From Clostridia bacterium (GTDB lineage: Bacteria > Bacillota > Clostridia > Christensenellales > UBA1242): a stretch of 7,269 nt of DNA. The translations under genes were made by a program, and so were the position numbers. The stretch spans positions 1 to 7,269 of the forward strand of contig JAEETG010000011.1 of NCBI GenBank assembly GCA_016290255.1. The letters run 5' to 3'. Below the pieces are notes generated by a model. The model was not told the DNA's origin and made no database searches. It worked only from the letters and a program-made list of their open reading frames with translations. Shown piece by piece: positions 1 through 6,358 of the stretch. Every line of letters starts with the position of its first letter. Within the stretch, counting starts at the first letter, position 1.

Positions 1-1890
1 AGATGCATCTTTCAAGAATAGTCCACGACCAATTCCTGATAAGTAAATGTTGTTTGAGAAAGTGTTTCTTATGGTGTTGCTTGAGTCATCTTCATCCATG
101 AAGTTTTCTGTGATTTTTGCATCAAACTCACAATTTTCACTTGAACAATTGATGTAGTCTGTTCTTGAATCCATGCTGGAAGATCCACCAACACCATTTA
201 AAACAACTGTTGAGCTAAATGAAGCACCAGATTGTGCCACATCATTTACAAAATTTGTGTGTGCAACAACCTTACTATCTTGGATGTTACATTTTTCTGC
301 TTTTTGCAAACCACTGTCTGAATAGAACACTCCTTGAACATATGCATATCCATAGAAAGTTCTTTGTGTTTGTTCAGATGGAGCCACACTTGGGTCCATG
401 CTAACATTTGCTTCTACATTACAATTTTTTACCAATAAGTTTTGGTAGTGTGTTACCTCTGCTCTTGTGTTGCTAAGCCTTGCAATTCCGGCAACATAAG
501 CGTTTACTGTGAACGCCATGTTTTTATTGTTTGCTGTGGTTGTTGGAGCATAAGAAAAATCAGCGTTAACATAGCAATTTGTCATTGTGATATCTTTTAT
601 TTGAACATTATTTTGTCCACCAGAAGAATAACAATATCCACCAAAAACATTTAAATCCAATCTAGCTGTAAAAAAGTGATTATCATCAACATTTCCGTTG
701 CTATCCAAAACATCAACATCAGCAAAAACTTTGTTGTTTGTTAACTTAAATTTTTCAACCGTTGCACTGCTATTGTTTCTGTTAAGTCCAACACCATAAA
801 CATATATGTAGTCATTTCTGTTAGTGTCCATTGGTTCGTAGTTATTCCAAGTTTCAGAATAGTGAATGATTGAGTTTTTAACAATGTCTGTGTTTGCCAA
901 AGTATCTTTTAAATAAATGTCATTACTGCGACCAATTCCCATTGCATAGCAATAGTCTGATCTTTGTGAACTTTGTGCACCAAAACCAACGGTTTCTATT
1001 TCACAGTTCTCAATGCGACAATTTACAATTGTGGCTGCATTATCAGACACACCAACGGTATATTTCTTTGAGGAAGCATATGAGTTTTGAATCAAAATGT
1101 TTTCAAAGTTTGTTGCACTGTAACTTCTTGCAACAATGCCTGCTCTCAAGTTTCCACGAACACATGAATCTGTTATTGTTATGTTTGAAATTTTTCCTTG
1201 TGGGAAACAACCAAAGATTGATGTTGTGGTGTTATCCTCATTTCTGTCTAAACCACTTTGATCAATAATAGCTCCACTGATTGTGTGACCATTACCATTA
1301 AAATAGGTTGTTGTTCCTTGAGTGTATCTAAAGTCAACAAGTGGTGTCCACGCTTTTCCAGACAAATCAATGTCACTATCTAACTCAAAATATGAGTTTA
1401 GTGGCAAATCTGCATATTGAGTTGAAGAGTTTCCACGAGTTCTAAATACAGCACCCAAAAATGCAAGTTCTTTTGCATTTGAAATAACGAATGCTGTTTC
1501 GGCACTCTGTCCATCTCTTCCATTTTCTTTTGCATAGAAGTTACCTTCAGCGACAGTGAGAGCTGCAAGCTCTGTTCTGTTCATTGCCCTATCTTCGCCC
1601 ACGTTCCAAAAGTCATCAATCCAATTGGTGGCTGGAACCGCCGCATTTTTCACTGTTGCTTCACAACCAAAAGTGATGCCGGTATCATCGGCACCAATTG
1701 GAGTTGTGAAATTATGACCAGTTGGAGCAGCCATTAAACTGTTTGCTTGTGAACTAAAACTATTTATTTCACCAGCATCCTCCTGGCTTGACTTATTTTT
1801 AAATAACAAAAATGAAAAGGAAACGGCAAGCATTAACAGAAATAATGCTCCCATCCAAATTATTTTTTGTATTTTCTTTTTTAATTCCAT
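1..1890 (-). CDS. Large surface protein, predicted beta-helix/GLUG-like repeat, partial (3' end beyond the left edge)
   Basis: The frame stays open for 630 codons from ATG at 1888-1890 to the window edge, so the C-terminus is missing. The start is supported by AGGTG seven bases upstream. The N-terminus has a basic segment (ELKKKIQK) and a long hydrophobic stretch at about residues 11-30, followed by KNKSS. No convincing signal peptidase site follows directly, so it may be a signal anchor or an uncleaved signal peptide, with the rest outside the membrane. Residues about 127-206 carry the pattern common in secreted gut-bacterial repeat proteins: GQSAETAFVISNAKELAFL, then DSDIDLSGKAWTPL, then FNGNGHTISG. 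The remainder is rich in Asn, Ser, Thr and short beta-prone turns (for example NITITDSCV and NFENILIQNS), as expected of a right-handed parallel beta-helix. Ligand and attachment mode are unknown. It lies 72 bases after the Pro-rich gene on the same strand with no terminator between them, so co-transcription with the actin-like operon is possible. Confidence 0.85.
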   Translation of the reverse strand, partial: MELKKKIQKIIWMGALFLLMLAVSFSFLLFKNKSSQEDAGEINSFSSQANSLMAAPTGHNFTTPIGADDTGITFGCEATVKNAAVPATNWIDDFWNVGEDRAMNRTELAALTVAEGNFYAKENGRDGQSAETAFVISNAKELAFLGAVFRTRGNSSTQYADLPLNSYFELDSDIDLSGKAWTPLVDFRYTQGTTTYFNGNGHTISGAIIDQSGLDRNEDNTTTSIFGCFPQGKISNITITDSCVRGNLRAGIVARSYSATNFENILIQNSYASSKKYTVGVSDNAATIVNCRIENCEIETVGFGAQSSQRSDYCYAMGIGRSNDIYLKDTLANTDIVKNSIIHYSETWNNYEPMDTNRNDYIYVYGVGLNRNNSSATVEKFKLTNNKVFADVDVLDSNGNVDDNHFFTARLDLNVFGGYCYSSGGQNNVQIKDITMTNCYVNADFSYAPTTTANNKNMAFTVNAYVAGIARLSNTRAEVTHYQNLLVKNCNVEANVSMDPSVAPSEQTQRTFYGYAYVQGVFYSDSGLQKAEKCNIQDSKVVAHTNFVNDVAQSGASFSSTVVLNGVGGSSSMDSRTDYINCSSENCEFDAKITENFMDEDDSSNTIRNTFSNNIYLSGIGRGLFLKDAS

Positions 1891-1953
1891 GTTTTAACAC
1901 CTCATAGGTAATTTTTTAAAGCATCGCTACGCAAGAATTCTTTATATATAGTA

Positions 1954-1980
1954 GTATCGTTTTTATTTTTTAGATAACAA
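1954..1980 (-). promoter_or_regulatory. Weak candidate promoter for the beta-helix surface protein
   Basis: In the 72-base gap upstream of the surface protein the minus strand reads TTGTTA (1980-1975), 16 bases, then GATACT (1958-1953), a four-of-six match to the sigma-A -10 box. A TATATATAAA stretch follows. The site overlaps the end of the upstream gene and lacks the TGTTANACT box of the three better promoters in this window. The gene may therefore simply be read from the upstream operon. Confidence 0.2.
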
Positions 1981-2697
1981 GCTAAGCAAGTAGTCTCGCC
2001 CCTCGGTTGGACCATCATTTTTTCCACCACCAATTCCAGGAAGTCCAACATCAAAAGAAATGTTTGGTTTACTGCTGGAACTTGATTCTGGGGTGAATTT
2101 CTCATCCAAAGAGCTTTCCTCCCCTGCCTCTTCTTCAGCTGGCGCAGAAGGCGCTGGTTGAGGAGCCGCAGCGGCTGGCTGTGGTGCCTCAGGGGCTTGT
2201 GGAGCTGGTTGAGGAGCTGGCTGTGGAGGTTGCGGTGGTGCCTCAAAACTTTGAGGTTGTGGAGGCATTTGCGGCATCTCAGGTTGCTGATAAACAGGCG
2301 GTGGGCTCATTGGTTGCTGTGGCATTGGAACATATTGTGGCTGTGGCATTGGAGCAACCGGCACAACCGGAGTGATTGGTGTGATTGGTGTGCTTTGATA
2401 TAAATTCATGTTTGAGTATGAAAAATTTGACGCACCATTTCCAGCAATATTGAGTTCAGCAAGCCTTTGAAGCGCTGCCATCACAAAAGAACTAGAAAAA
2501 TTATTCATATTGCTGGTCATAAAAACTTTATACCCATCATTCAAAGTTTCACTATTGCAAATGTTTTCCAAACTAAGAAGGCTTCGACACGCCGCAAGCA
2601 TGTTGTTTAGAATAATAACTTTTTCTTGAGACGCTCTAACTTGAAAATCTGTTTCGAGCAGTTTTTCCAAGTATTTTTCTAGTTCATCAATTTTCAT
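1963..2697 (-). CDS. Pro/Gln/Ala-rich linker protein following the actin-like gene, function unknown
   Basis: The protein has 244 residues. The ATG at 2697 is preceded by GAGGT five bases upstream, and the gene starts 14 bases after the actin-like gene ends, so the two are almost certainly co-transcribed. Residues 1-85 look helical and folded, beginning MKIDELEKYLEKLLETDF. Residues about 103-187 are a low-complexity, probably disordered stretch dominated by P, Q, A and M. An acidic segment (EEEAGEESSLDE, 188-199), a Ser run (205-209) and a Gly-rich patch (GIGGGKNDG) follow. The C-terminus is short and hydrophobic-basic, ending DYLLSLLSKK. There is no signal peptide or membrane segment, so it is probably cytoplasmic. 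I do not recognise the family. By position it could be an adaptor or cargo-linking partner of the actin-like filament (inference). It does not resemble the ribbon-helix-helix ParR adaptors of ParM systems. Confidence 0.85.
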   Translation of the reverse strand: MKIDELEKYLEKLLETDFQVRASQEKVIILNNMLAACRSLLSLENICNSETLNDGYKVFMTSNMNNFSSSFVMAALQRLAELNIAGNGASNFSYSNMNLYQSTPITPITPVVPVAPMPQPQYVPMPQQPMSPPPVYQQPEMPQMPPQPQSFEAPPQPPQPAPQPAPQAPEAPQPAAAAPQPAPSAPAEEEAGEESSLDEKFTPESSSSSKPNISFDVGLPGIGGGKNDGPTEGRDYLLSLLSKK

Positions 2698-2711
2698 TTA
2701 AAACCTCACTT

Positions 2712-3749
2712 TTATTGTTTACCAATAAGGAAGAATCCCTTAACGTTTGCAAGAATTGGCCCATCTTGCACGATAACACGTGGGTCGTTGAATTTCTCAA
2801 TCAAATATTTTGAATATAGAAGAGAACCGCCGCCAGTTAGGATAATCTTATAGAATTTGTTGAATTCAAGTCCCAAAGACATAACTTCGTGAACAATTTT
2901 GGATGCTTGATCTTCTTTGTTTTTCTCAACATATGGAGTTAGGTCAAATGTTCCAAAAGGTGTTTCAACTGTTGGGCTTTCCAAAAGCTTTATGTCAAGT
3001 TCGTGTGGGTTAACTGCCTGAATGTTTGCTTCAGGAATTTCGTTGTTAACTTCTTCTTGAATTGCTGAAATATAGTCTGATGTTCCAGTTTCAAAACCAA
3101 AAGTTGATCTAACTCTTCCTGATTCCAAAATTGCAATATCAGTTGTTCCCCAACCAATATCAATAACTAAGGCTTTTTGTTCAACTTTCTTCATATCGAT
3201 GTTTCCATTGTCATCGCAAAGATATGAATATAGTGTTCCCAAAGGTTGTGGCACAACCAAAACTTCAACAACATCGAATTCGATGTCTTCAACTTTGTCC
3301 CAGAAAACTGATTTGATTGAATATGAACCCAACAAAGAGTTTCTAACATCTTCCAAAATTTGGGCATTCTTAGCCAAAAAGCTTGGAACTCCTGTTACAA
3401 CTCTTAGTCTTTTTCTTGGACCAGCTTTCAAAATTGATGTGATTCCGATTAGAGCCTCAACTCTAAATGACTTTGAACCATATCTTGAACTTCCACGTCC
3501 ACCACGGCTCATTGCGGAAATGTCACCAACTTCATATACTTGATTTTCAAAAACATACATGTGGTAATCTGTTTTAAATGAATAAACAAGTCCTGCATCG
3601 TTAACTTCTTTAACGGTGTTTCTATAGTTTCTGCTTTCGCCATTTTCTGACCAAACTTTGATTGTTGAGTTTGCAACATCAATGCCGACAACAGCATCAA
3701 TTCCATTTGGCATTTTGGAACTTGTCTTTTCTTCTTTTTCTTTTTTCAT
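2712..3749 (-). CDS. ParM/StbA-family actin-like ATPase
   Basis: This 345-residue protein shows the actin/Hsp70-superfamily signatures in order. Phosphate-1 is VVGIDVANSTIKV at residues 20-32. The ParM-like VVTGVPSFLA lies at 117-126. Phosphate-2 is ALVIDIGWGTTDIAILESG at 193-211. The adenosine motif is IILTGGGSLL at 302-311. The C-terminal ANVKGFFLIGKQ matches the usual ANxxGF ending of ParM/Alp-type proteins. Length is typical for the family. Members bind ATP and polymerise into cytoplasmic filaments, classically pushing plasmids apart, with others of unknown role. The ATG at 3749 has AAAGGAG nine bases upstream. It adds a charged 16-residue extension (MKKEKEEKTSSKMPNG) before the core; M13 is a less likely start because it would lose this ribosome site. 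Neighbours are an unknown 154-residue protein upstream and the Pro-rich protein downstream. No ParR-like gene or centromere-like iterons are visible, so a non-plasmid role is plausible. Subfamily assignment is uncertain. Confidence 0.9.
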   Translation of the reverse strand: MKKEKEEKTSSKMPNGIDAVVGIDVANSTIKVWSENGESRNYRNTVKEVNDAGLVYSFKTDYHMYVFENQVYEVGDISAMSRGGRGSSRYGSKSFRVEALIGITSILKAGPRKRLRVVTGVPSFLAKNAQILEDVRNSLLGSYSIKSVFWDKVEDIEFDVVEVLVVPQPLGTLYSYLCDDNGNIDMKKVEQKALVIDIGWGTTDIAILESGRVRSTFGFETGTSDYISAIQEEVNNEIPEANIQAVNPHELDIKLLESPTVETPFGTFDLTPYVEKNKEDQASKIVHEVMSLGLEFNKFYKIILTGGGSLLYSKYLIEKFNDPRVIVQDGPILANVKGFFLIGKQ

Positions 3750-3789
3750 TTTTATTTACTCCTTTATTTTCTTTCAATTTCTTCGTGCT

Positions 3790-4254
3790 TTATTTGATGT
3801 ATTCTTGCAGCACAATACCAAACTTAAAATCAGTTAGTTTTTTCTTCTTCTTGATTTTAATGCCATAACAGTCTTGTTTCTTTAAATCTTTATATAAAGA
3901 AAACAAGCCGTGTTTGTTTTTTATATCCGTAACCGGAAATAAAAAAACATCTTCTAATTTGTCTTCATCATAAAGGACAATAGCAACAAAAGCGCCGTCA
4001 TCGCGATGAAGAACTTCTTTTGGAACTTGCACAATCTTTTCTTTGTTTGTGGCACCAATAACCGTGCAGTCAGCAATAAAACTGTTTGTTGCGTTGAACA
4101 ATCTAACATGTTTTATGTTCATGCTATATCCAATTTGACTTTGAGATACAAGAAAGCAAAAATCTTTTAATGCTTTTGTGTTTATTTCTGTGTCAAAAAA
4201 CCCGGTTTTGGCGGTTGGAACCAAATTTTCAACCAAGTTTGTAACTATTGGCAT
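3790..4254 (-). CDS. Conserved-looking hypothetical protein, 154 residues, in the actin-like operon
   Basis: The ATG at 4254 is preceded by AAAGGAG about ten bases upstream, and the gene ends 40 bases before the actin-like start, with no promoter or terminator visible between them. The protein is a compact mixed alpha/beta sequence with no signal peptide or membrane segment. Visible features are a helix-prone stretch about residues 27-40, a beta-rich middle (HVRLFNATNSFIADCTVIGA; then AFVAIVLYDEDKLEDVFLFP at about 88-107) and a strongly basic run KIKKKKKL near residues 133-140. It ends FKFGIVLQEYIK. I do not recognise a family or catalytic motif. Placement between the membrane protein and the actin homologue suggests a partner in the same complex, for example a nucleation or linker factor, but that is inference only. 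Confidence 0.85.
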   Translation of the reverse strand: MPIVTNLVENLVPTAKTGFFDTEINTKALKDFCFLVSQSQIGYSMNIKHVRLFNATNSFIADCTVIGATNKEKIVQVPKEVLHRDDGAFVAIVLYDEDKLEDVFLFPVTDIKNKHGLFSLYKDLKKQDCYGIKIKKKKKLTDFKFGIVLQEYIK

Positions 4255-4337
4255 AATCTATCGCTCCTTTTTTCTATTCTTTTGGACTTATGTTTGTTAT
4301 CTATTTAGGTTCTTTGTATTATTTCTTGATTTTTAGG

Positions 4338-5078
4338 CTACTCTTTCTTTCCCCCAATGATAGACAATACGTTATTAACGTTTCCGCTTTGTTCAGCATT
4401 GTTTTGTTGATTGTTTTGTGTTTGCTGTTTAGCCCCTTGGCCAGTTTCGAAGTCATTGTGCATAACTGACAAAACGCCTTGGGTTTTGTCGGGCTCATCT
4501 ATTTTCTTCTCAACTTTTTGCTGATTGGACCCTTGACCAGTTTCGAAATCATTGTGGATAACCGACAAAACACTTGACGTCTTATCCGGTTCATTCTCGT
4601 CCTTCTTTTGTTCGCTCACCGGATTTTTGCCTGTTGTTTCAAACTCGTGGTGAATAACTGACAACACGCTTGATGTTCTATCTGGCTCTTCCTCTTTCTT
4701 CTCTTCTTTTTTCTTGCCGCCCTTTTCTTTCTTTTGTTTACCTGGTTTTTCTGCAGCTTGTTCTGGTTGTTTGTGTTGGTAAACATCAATGATGTCATTG
4801 ATTTCTTTCTTGCTCAACTTATCATCTTTTTTATTTTCTTGTTTTTCAGCGTCGTTAAACACGCTTTGAGCAAAAGCAGCACCTTTTTCTCTTCTTTCAG
4901 CGGCCTCTTCTTTTGCTCGTTTTTTTGCTTCTTGCTTATTTTTTATAGCAATTTTTATTTTTGGCGCTTTGATGATTAACAGCACAACAAGAGCGATAAC
5001 AATTATTGCAGCAATAATAATTGCCACCAATATTCCTGGACTGTTTAATACATCCGCCAGACACAAATTTAAGTTCAT
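4338..5078 (-). CDS. Single-pass membrane protein with tandem 32-residue cytoplasmic repeats
   Basis: The protein has 246 residues; the ATG at 5078 has GGAGAGG five bases upstream. A short N-terminus (MNLNLCLADVLNSPG) leads into one hydrophobic segment at about residues 16-36. A strongly basic flank follows (KAPKIKIAIKNKQEAKKRAK), so by the positive-inside rule the N-terminus should be outside and the long tail in the cytoplasm. Residues 46-130 are highly charged and coiled-coil- or disorder-like, and very Lys/Glu-rich. Three copies of a motif follow with exactly 32-residue spacing, beginning at E131, E163 and E195. The second reads EPDKTSSVLSVIHNDFETG. A degenerate fourth, NNVLSIIGGKKE, forms the C-terminus. 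There is no enzymatic motif. This is the first gene after the promoter at 5136-5169, in a run leading to an actin-like ATPase. A role as membrane anchor or multivalent docking platform is inference. I do not recognise the family. Confidence 0.88.
   Translation of the reverse strand: MNLNLCLADVLNSPGILVAIIIAAIIVIALVVLLIIKAPKIKIAIKNKQEAKKRAKEEAAERREKGAAFAQSVFNDAEKQENKKDDKLSKKEINDIIDVYQHKQPEQAAEKPGKQKKEKGGKKKEEKKEEEPDRTSSVLSVIHHEFETTGKNPVSEQKKDENEPDKTSSVLSVIHNDFETGQGSNQQKVEKKIDEPDKTQGVLSVMHNDFETGQGAKQQTQNNQQNNAEQSGNVNNVLSIIGGKKE
4350..4688 (-). repeat. Tandem coding repeats, 96-base period (three copies plus a degenerate fourth)
   Basis: The copies lie at about 4629-4688, 4530-4592 and 4434-4496. 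The shared core is EPD(K/R)T..VLSV(I/M)H..FET. A shortened relative sits at 4350-4385 (VNNVLSII). The second and third copies match at roughly 50 of 63 bases and about 18 of 21 residues. The first is more divergent but keeps the core residues. The spacers between copies (about 11-13 residues) are poorly conserved Lys/Gln/Glu-rich sequence. The even period and the conserved core point to repeated binding motifs rather than random low complexity. Confidence 0.85.
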
Positions 5079-5135
5079 TTAATCCTCTCCTAAACTAAAT
5101 TAAAACCTACTTTAACATACTATTCGTCCACACAA

Positions 5136-5169
5136 AGTGTAACATTTATAAAATTCTTTGTAAAGCAAA
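5136..5169 (-). promoter_or_regulatory. Sigma-A-type extended -10 promoter of the actin-like operon
   Basis: On the minus strand TTTGCTTTAC (5169-5160, including the -35 box TTTACA) is followed by 15 bases and then TGTTACACT (5144-5136), an extended -10 with TACACT. The -35 to -10 spacing is 17 bases. Transcription should begin near 5129, giving a leader of about 50 bases before the ATG at 5078. Nothing comparable is seen in the gaps before the 154-residue gene or the actin-like gene, so this promoter probably serves at least the four genes down to 1963. Confidence 0.7.
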
Positions 5170-5215
5170 TTTCGGGTGTTTTTGTTATTTATTGTTATTT
5201 TTTGTAAGACGTTTC

Positions 5216-6094
5216 TTACGATGTTTCTTCAGCTTTCGGCTTTTTTGTTGCAGTTTTTTTGGTTTTGCTTTCCGGCTTTTTTCCTTTTGACTTGTCAGGT
5301 GGTTCTTCCACCACTGTTTCTTTTTGCTTTTTGCTCATCTTTTCTGCCTTGATTTTTTTCTCTTTCTCAAGCCTTCTTTTCTCTTTCCAAGACACCTTTC
5401 TCTCTGGTGCCGGCATGTTTGGCGACAAAATCTTTAAATCATAATCTGTGTATTTCTTCTCTTCACCATTAGGCAAAACTTTGTCAACCCAAGCAAGAAG
5501 CATCCCTTTTTTGTTGATAACAACTTGAGTTTTGAAGAATTCATCACTTTTAATTTTTTTATCAAGCAAAACCTTTTTGCATATCCCATTTAGGGCATAA
5601 ACCCCAATAAGCCACATTCTATAGCCATCTTCCGTATCTTCATAACTGTTCAGCAAAACTGTTTGACCATCAATCACGTTCAAATCGACCAATCTTGTGT
5701 AGTTTATCTCAGATTTCAGTATGTCGCCTGAATCTGTGACGGTCACAAATGAAACACTTCCAATGTTATTTAGGGGGTCATTTACAATAACCAAAAAATT
5801 GTTGTTATACCTATTTATTTTCACATCAACCCAATCGTGAAATTCAAGCAGTTGCTTCTCAACCTGCGTCTTATAGATGGCAAGCGTTAGGTTAATCAGT
5901 TTTTGCCTTCCTGTGTCATCAAACTTTAAATACAAACTAAATCCGTCTGGGTAACTATAGATGCTTGAGCGAGTTACCACTTGCATTGTTTTTTCACAAA
6001 TCAAAACATTGTCTTGAATATCATACTTTTCATCTAAAACTGTTTTATCCTCCAAAACGTCAAAAACAGTATCTTCAATCACATACTTTCCCAT
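5216..6094 (-). CDS. Unrecognised cytoplasmic protein with a Lys-rich C-terminal tail, 292 residues
   Basis: The frame is open to an ATG at 6172, but I choose the ATG at 6094. It has GGAG about eight bases upstream, and the best promoter's -10 box lies at 6120-6125, inside the longer version. The chosen protein begins MGKYVIEDTVFDVLEDKTVL. Residues 1-225 are rich in short beta strands (FLVIVND, SVSFVTVTDSGDIL, YRMWLIGVYALNG, MLLAWVDK). This could suit a beta-propeller or beta-sandwich, but no family motif is recognised. The last 60 residues (from KVSWKEKRRLEKEKK) contain 21 lysines and look disordered. Such tails often bind nucleic acid or acidic partners (general knowledge, not shown here). 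There is no signal peptide or membrane helix. It lies upstream of the actin-like operon on the same strand with no clear terminator between them, though the operon has its own promoter, so a functional link is possible but unproven. Confidence 0.8.
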   Translation of the reverse strand: MGKYVIEDTVFDVLEDKTVLDEKYDIQDNVLICEKTMQVVTRSSIYSYPDGFSLYLKFDDTGRQKLINLTLAIYKTQVEKQLLEFHDWVDVKINRYNNNFLVIVNDPLNNIGSVSFVTVTDSGDILKSEINYTRLVDLNVIDGQTVLLNSYEDTEDGYRMWLIGVYALNGICKKVLLDKKIKSDEFFKTQVVINKKGMLLAWVDKVLPNGEEKKYTDYDLKILSPNMPAPERKVSWKEKRRLEKEKKIKAEKMSKKQKETVVEEPPDKSKGKKPESKTKKTATKKPKAEETS

Positions 6095-6101
6095 GAACTT
6101 A

Positions 6102-6106
6102 ACTCC
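6102..6106 (-). promoter_or_regulatory. Ribosome binding site fixing the start of the 292-residue protein at 6094
   Basis: The minus strand reads TGGAGTTAAGTTCATG, with GGAG at a good distance from the ATG. The alternative upstream ATG at 6172 lies before the probable transcription start near 6113 and would not be on the main transcript. Confidence 0.65.
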
Positions 6107-6119
6107 ATTTGTTTTGCGT

Positions 6120-6153
6120 AGTATAACATAAAAAAAATATTTTTCAAAACAAA
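6120..6153 (-). promoter_or_regulatory. Sigma-A-type extended -10 promoter of the 292-residue gene
   Basis: The minus strand carries TGTTATACT (6128-6120), a strong extended -10, with TTGAAA (6147-6142) 16 bases upstream of TATACT as the -35. The predicted start is near 6113, leaving a leader of about 19 bases that just includes the GGAG site. The -35 region TTTGTTTTGA (6153-6144) loosely follows the TTTGCTTTAC seen in the two other promoters, at the same distance from TGTTANACT. Confidence 0.65.
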
Positions 6154-6301
6154 AAAGCACATTTTCACGCAAAATTCTTCAAAAAAATCAATAAAACAAC
6201 ATTGACATTTTTCTTGAAAAAAACCACTATTTTAGAAAAAATTTCGCCCCAAAAACCAATTTTTTCTGTTTTGACATCAAAAATTTATGTGCTTTCACAT
6301 T
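6154..6301. other. AT-rich divergent intergenic region between two promoters
   Basis: This stretch between the divergent promoters has no open frame or RNA gene that I can recognise. The 9-mer ATGTGCTTT occurs just upstream of each promoter, in the same orientation relative to transcription (minus 6162-6154 and plus 6287-6295). The plus copy also forms a small inverted repeat, ATGTG-CTTT-CACAT (6287-6300). These could be regulator sites or chance in AT-rich DNA. Confidence 0.35.
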
Positions 6302-6335
6302 TTTGCTTTACTTTTTTTGCAACCAATGTTAAACT
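6302..6335 (+). promoter_or_regulatory. Sigma-A-type extended -10 promoter of the thioesterase gene
   Basis: TTTGCTTTAC (6302-6311) is followed by 15 bases and then TGTTAAACT (6327-6335). The -35 is TTTACT, the spacer 17 bases and the -10 TAAACT with an upstream TG. The predicted start is near 6342, which leaves about 24 bases of leader containing AAAGGGAG before the GTG at 6366. This layout is nearly the same as that of the actin-like operon promoter. Confidence 0.65.
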
Positions 6336-6350
6336 GCAAGATATGTGTTT

Positions 6351-6358
6351 AAAGGGAG
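6351..6358 (+). promoter_or_regulatory. Ribosome binding site fixing the thioesterase start at GTG 6366
   Basis: AAAGGGAG lies seven bases before GTG at 6366-6368. The alternative GTG at 6345 has no ribosome site and would sit almost at the predicted 5' end of the transcript. Confidence 0.7.

Noticed and set aside
219..1268. Several plus-strand open frames of 61-124 codons opposite the surface protein
   Set aside because: They lie antisense to a 630-codon open frame with a good start, have no ribosome sites and give Cys/Leu/His-rich composition typical of shadow frames.
1902..2403. Open frames on both strands over the Pro-rich region
   Set aside because: They arise from the repetitive Pro/Gln/Ala codons read in other frames and yield unnatural Trp/Leu/Arg or Val/Ala-rich peptides.
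4338..5078. ParR or other DNA-binding adaptor role for the membrane protein
   Set aside because: It has a clear transmembrane segment and no ribbon-helix-helix or helix-turn-helix pattern.
5182..5200. Direct repeat TTGTTATTT twice with a 10-base period, as a parC-like iteron array upstream of the actin operon
   Set aside because: Only two copies of a simple AT-rich word are present; ParM centromeres normally have many longer repeats.
5204..5219. Inverted repeat GTAAGA-CGTT-TCTTAC at the end of the 292-residue gene as a terminator
   Set aside because: On the transcribed minus strand the hairpin is followed by A residues, not T residues, so it does not look like an intrinsic terminator.
6095..6172. 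N-terminal extension of the 292-residue protein to the ATG at 6172
   Set aside because: The -10 box at 6120-6125 lies inside it, and the ATG at 6094 has the better ribosome binding site.
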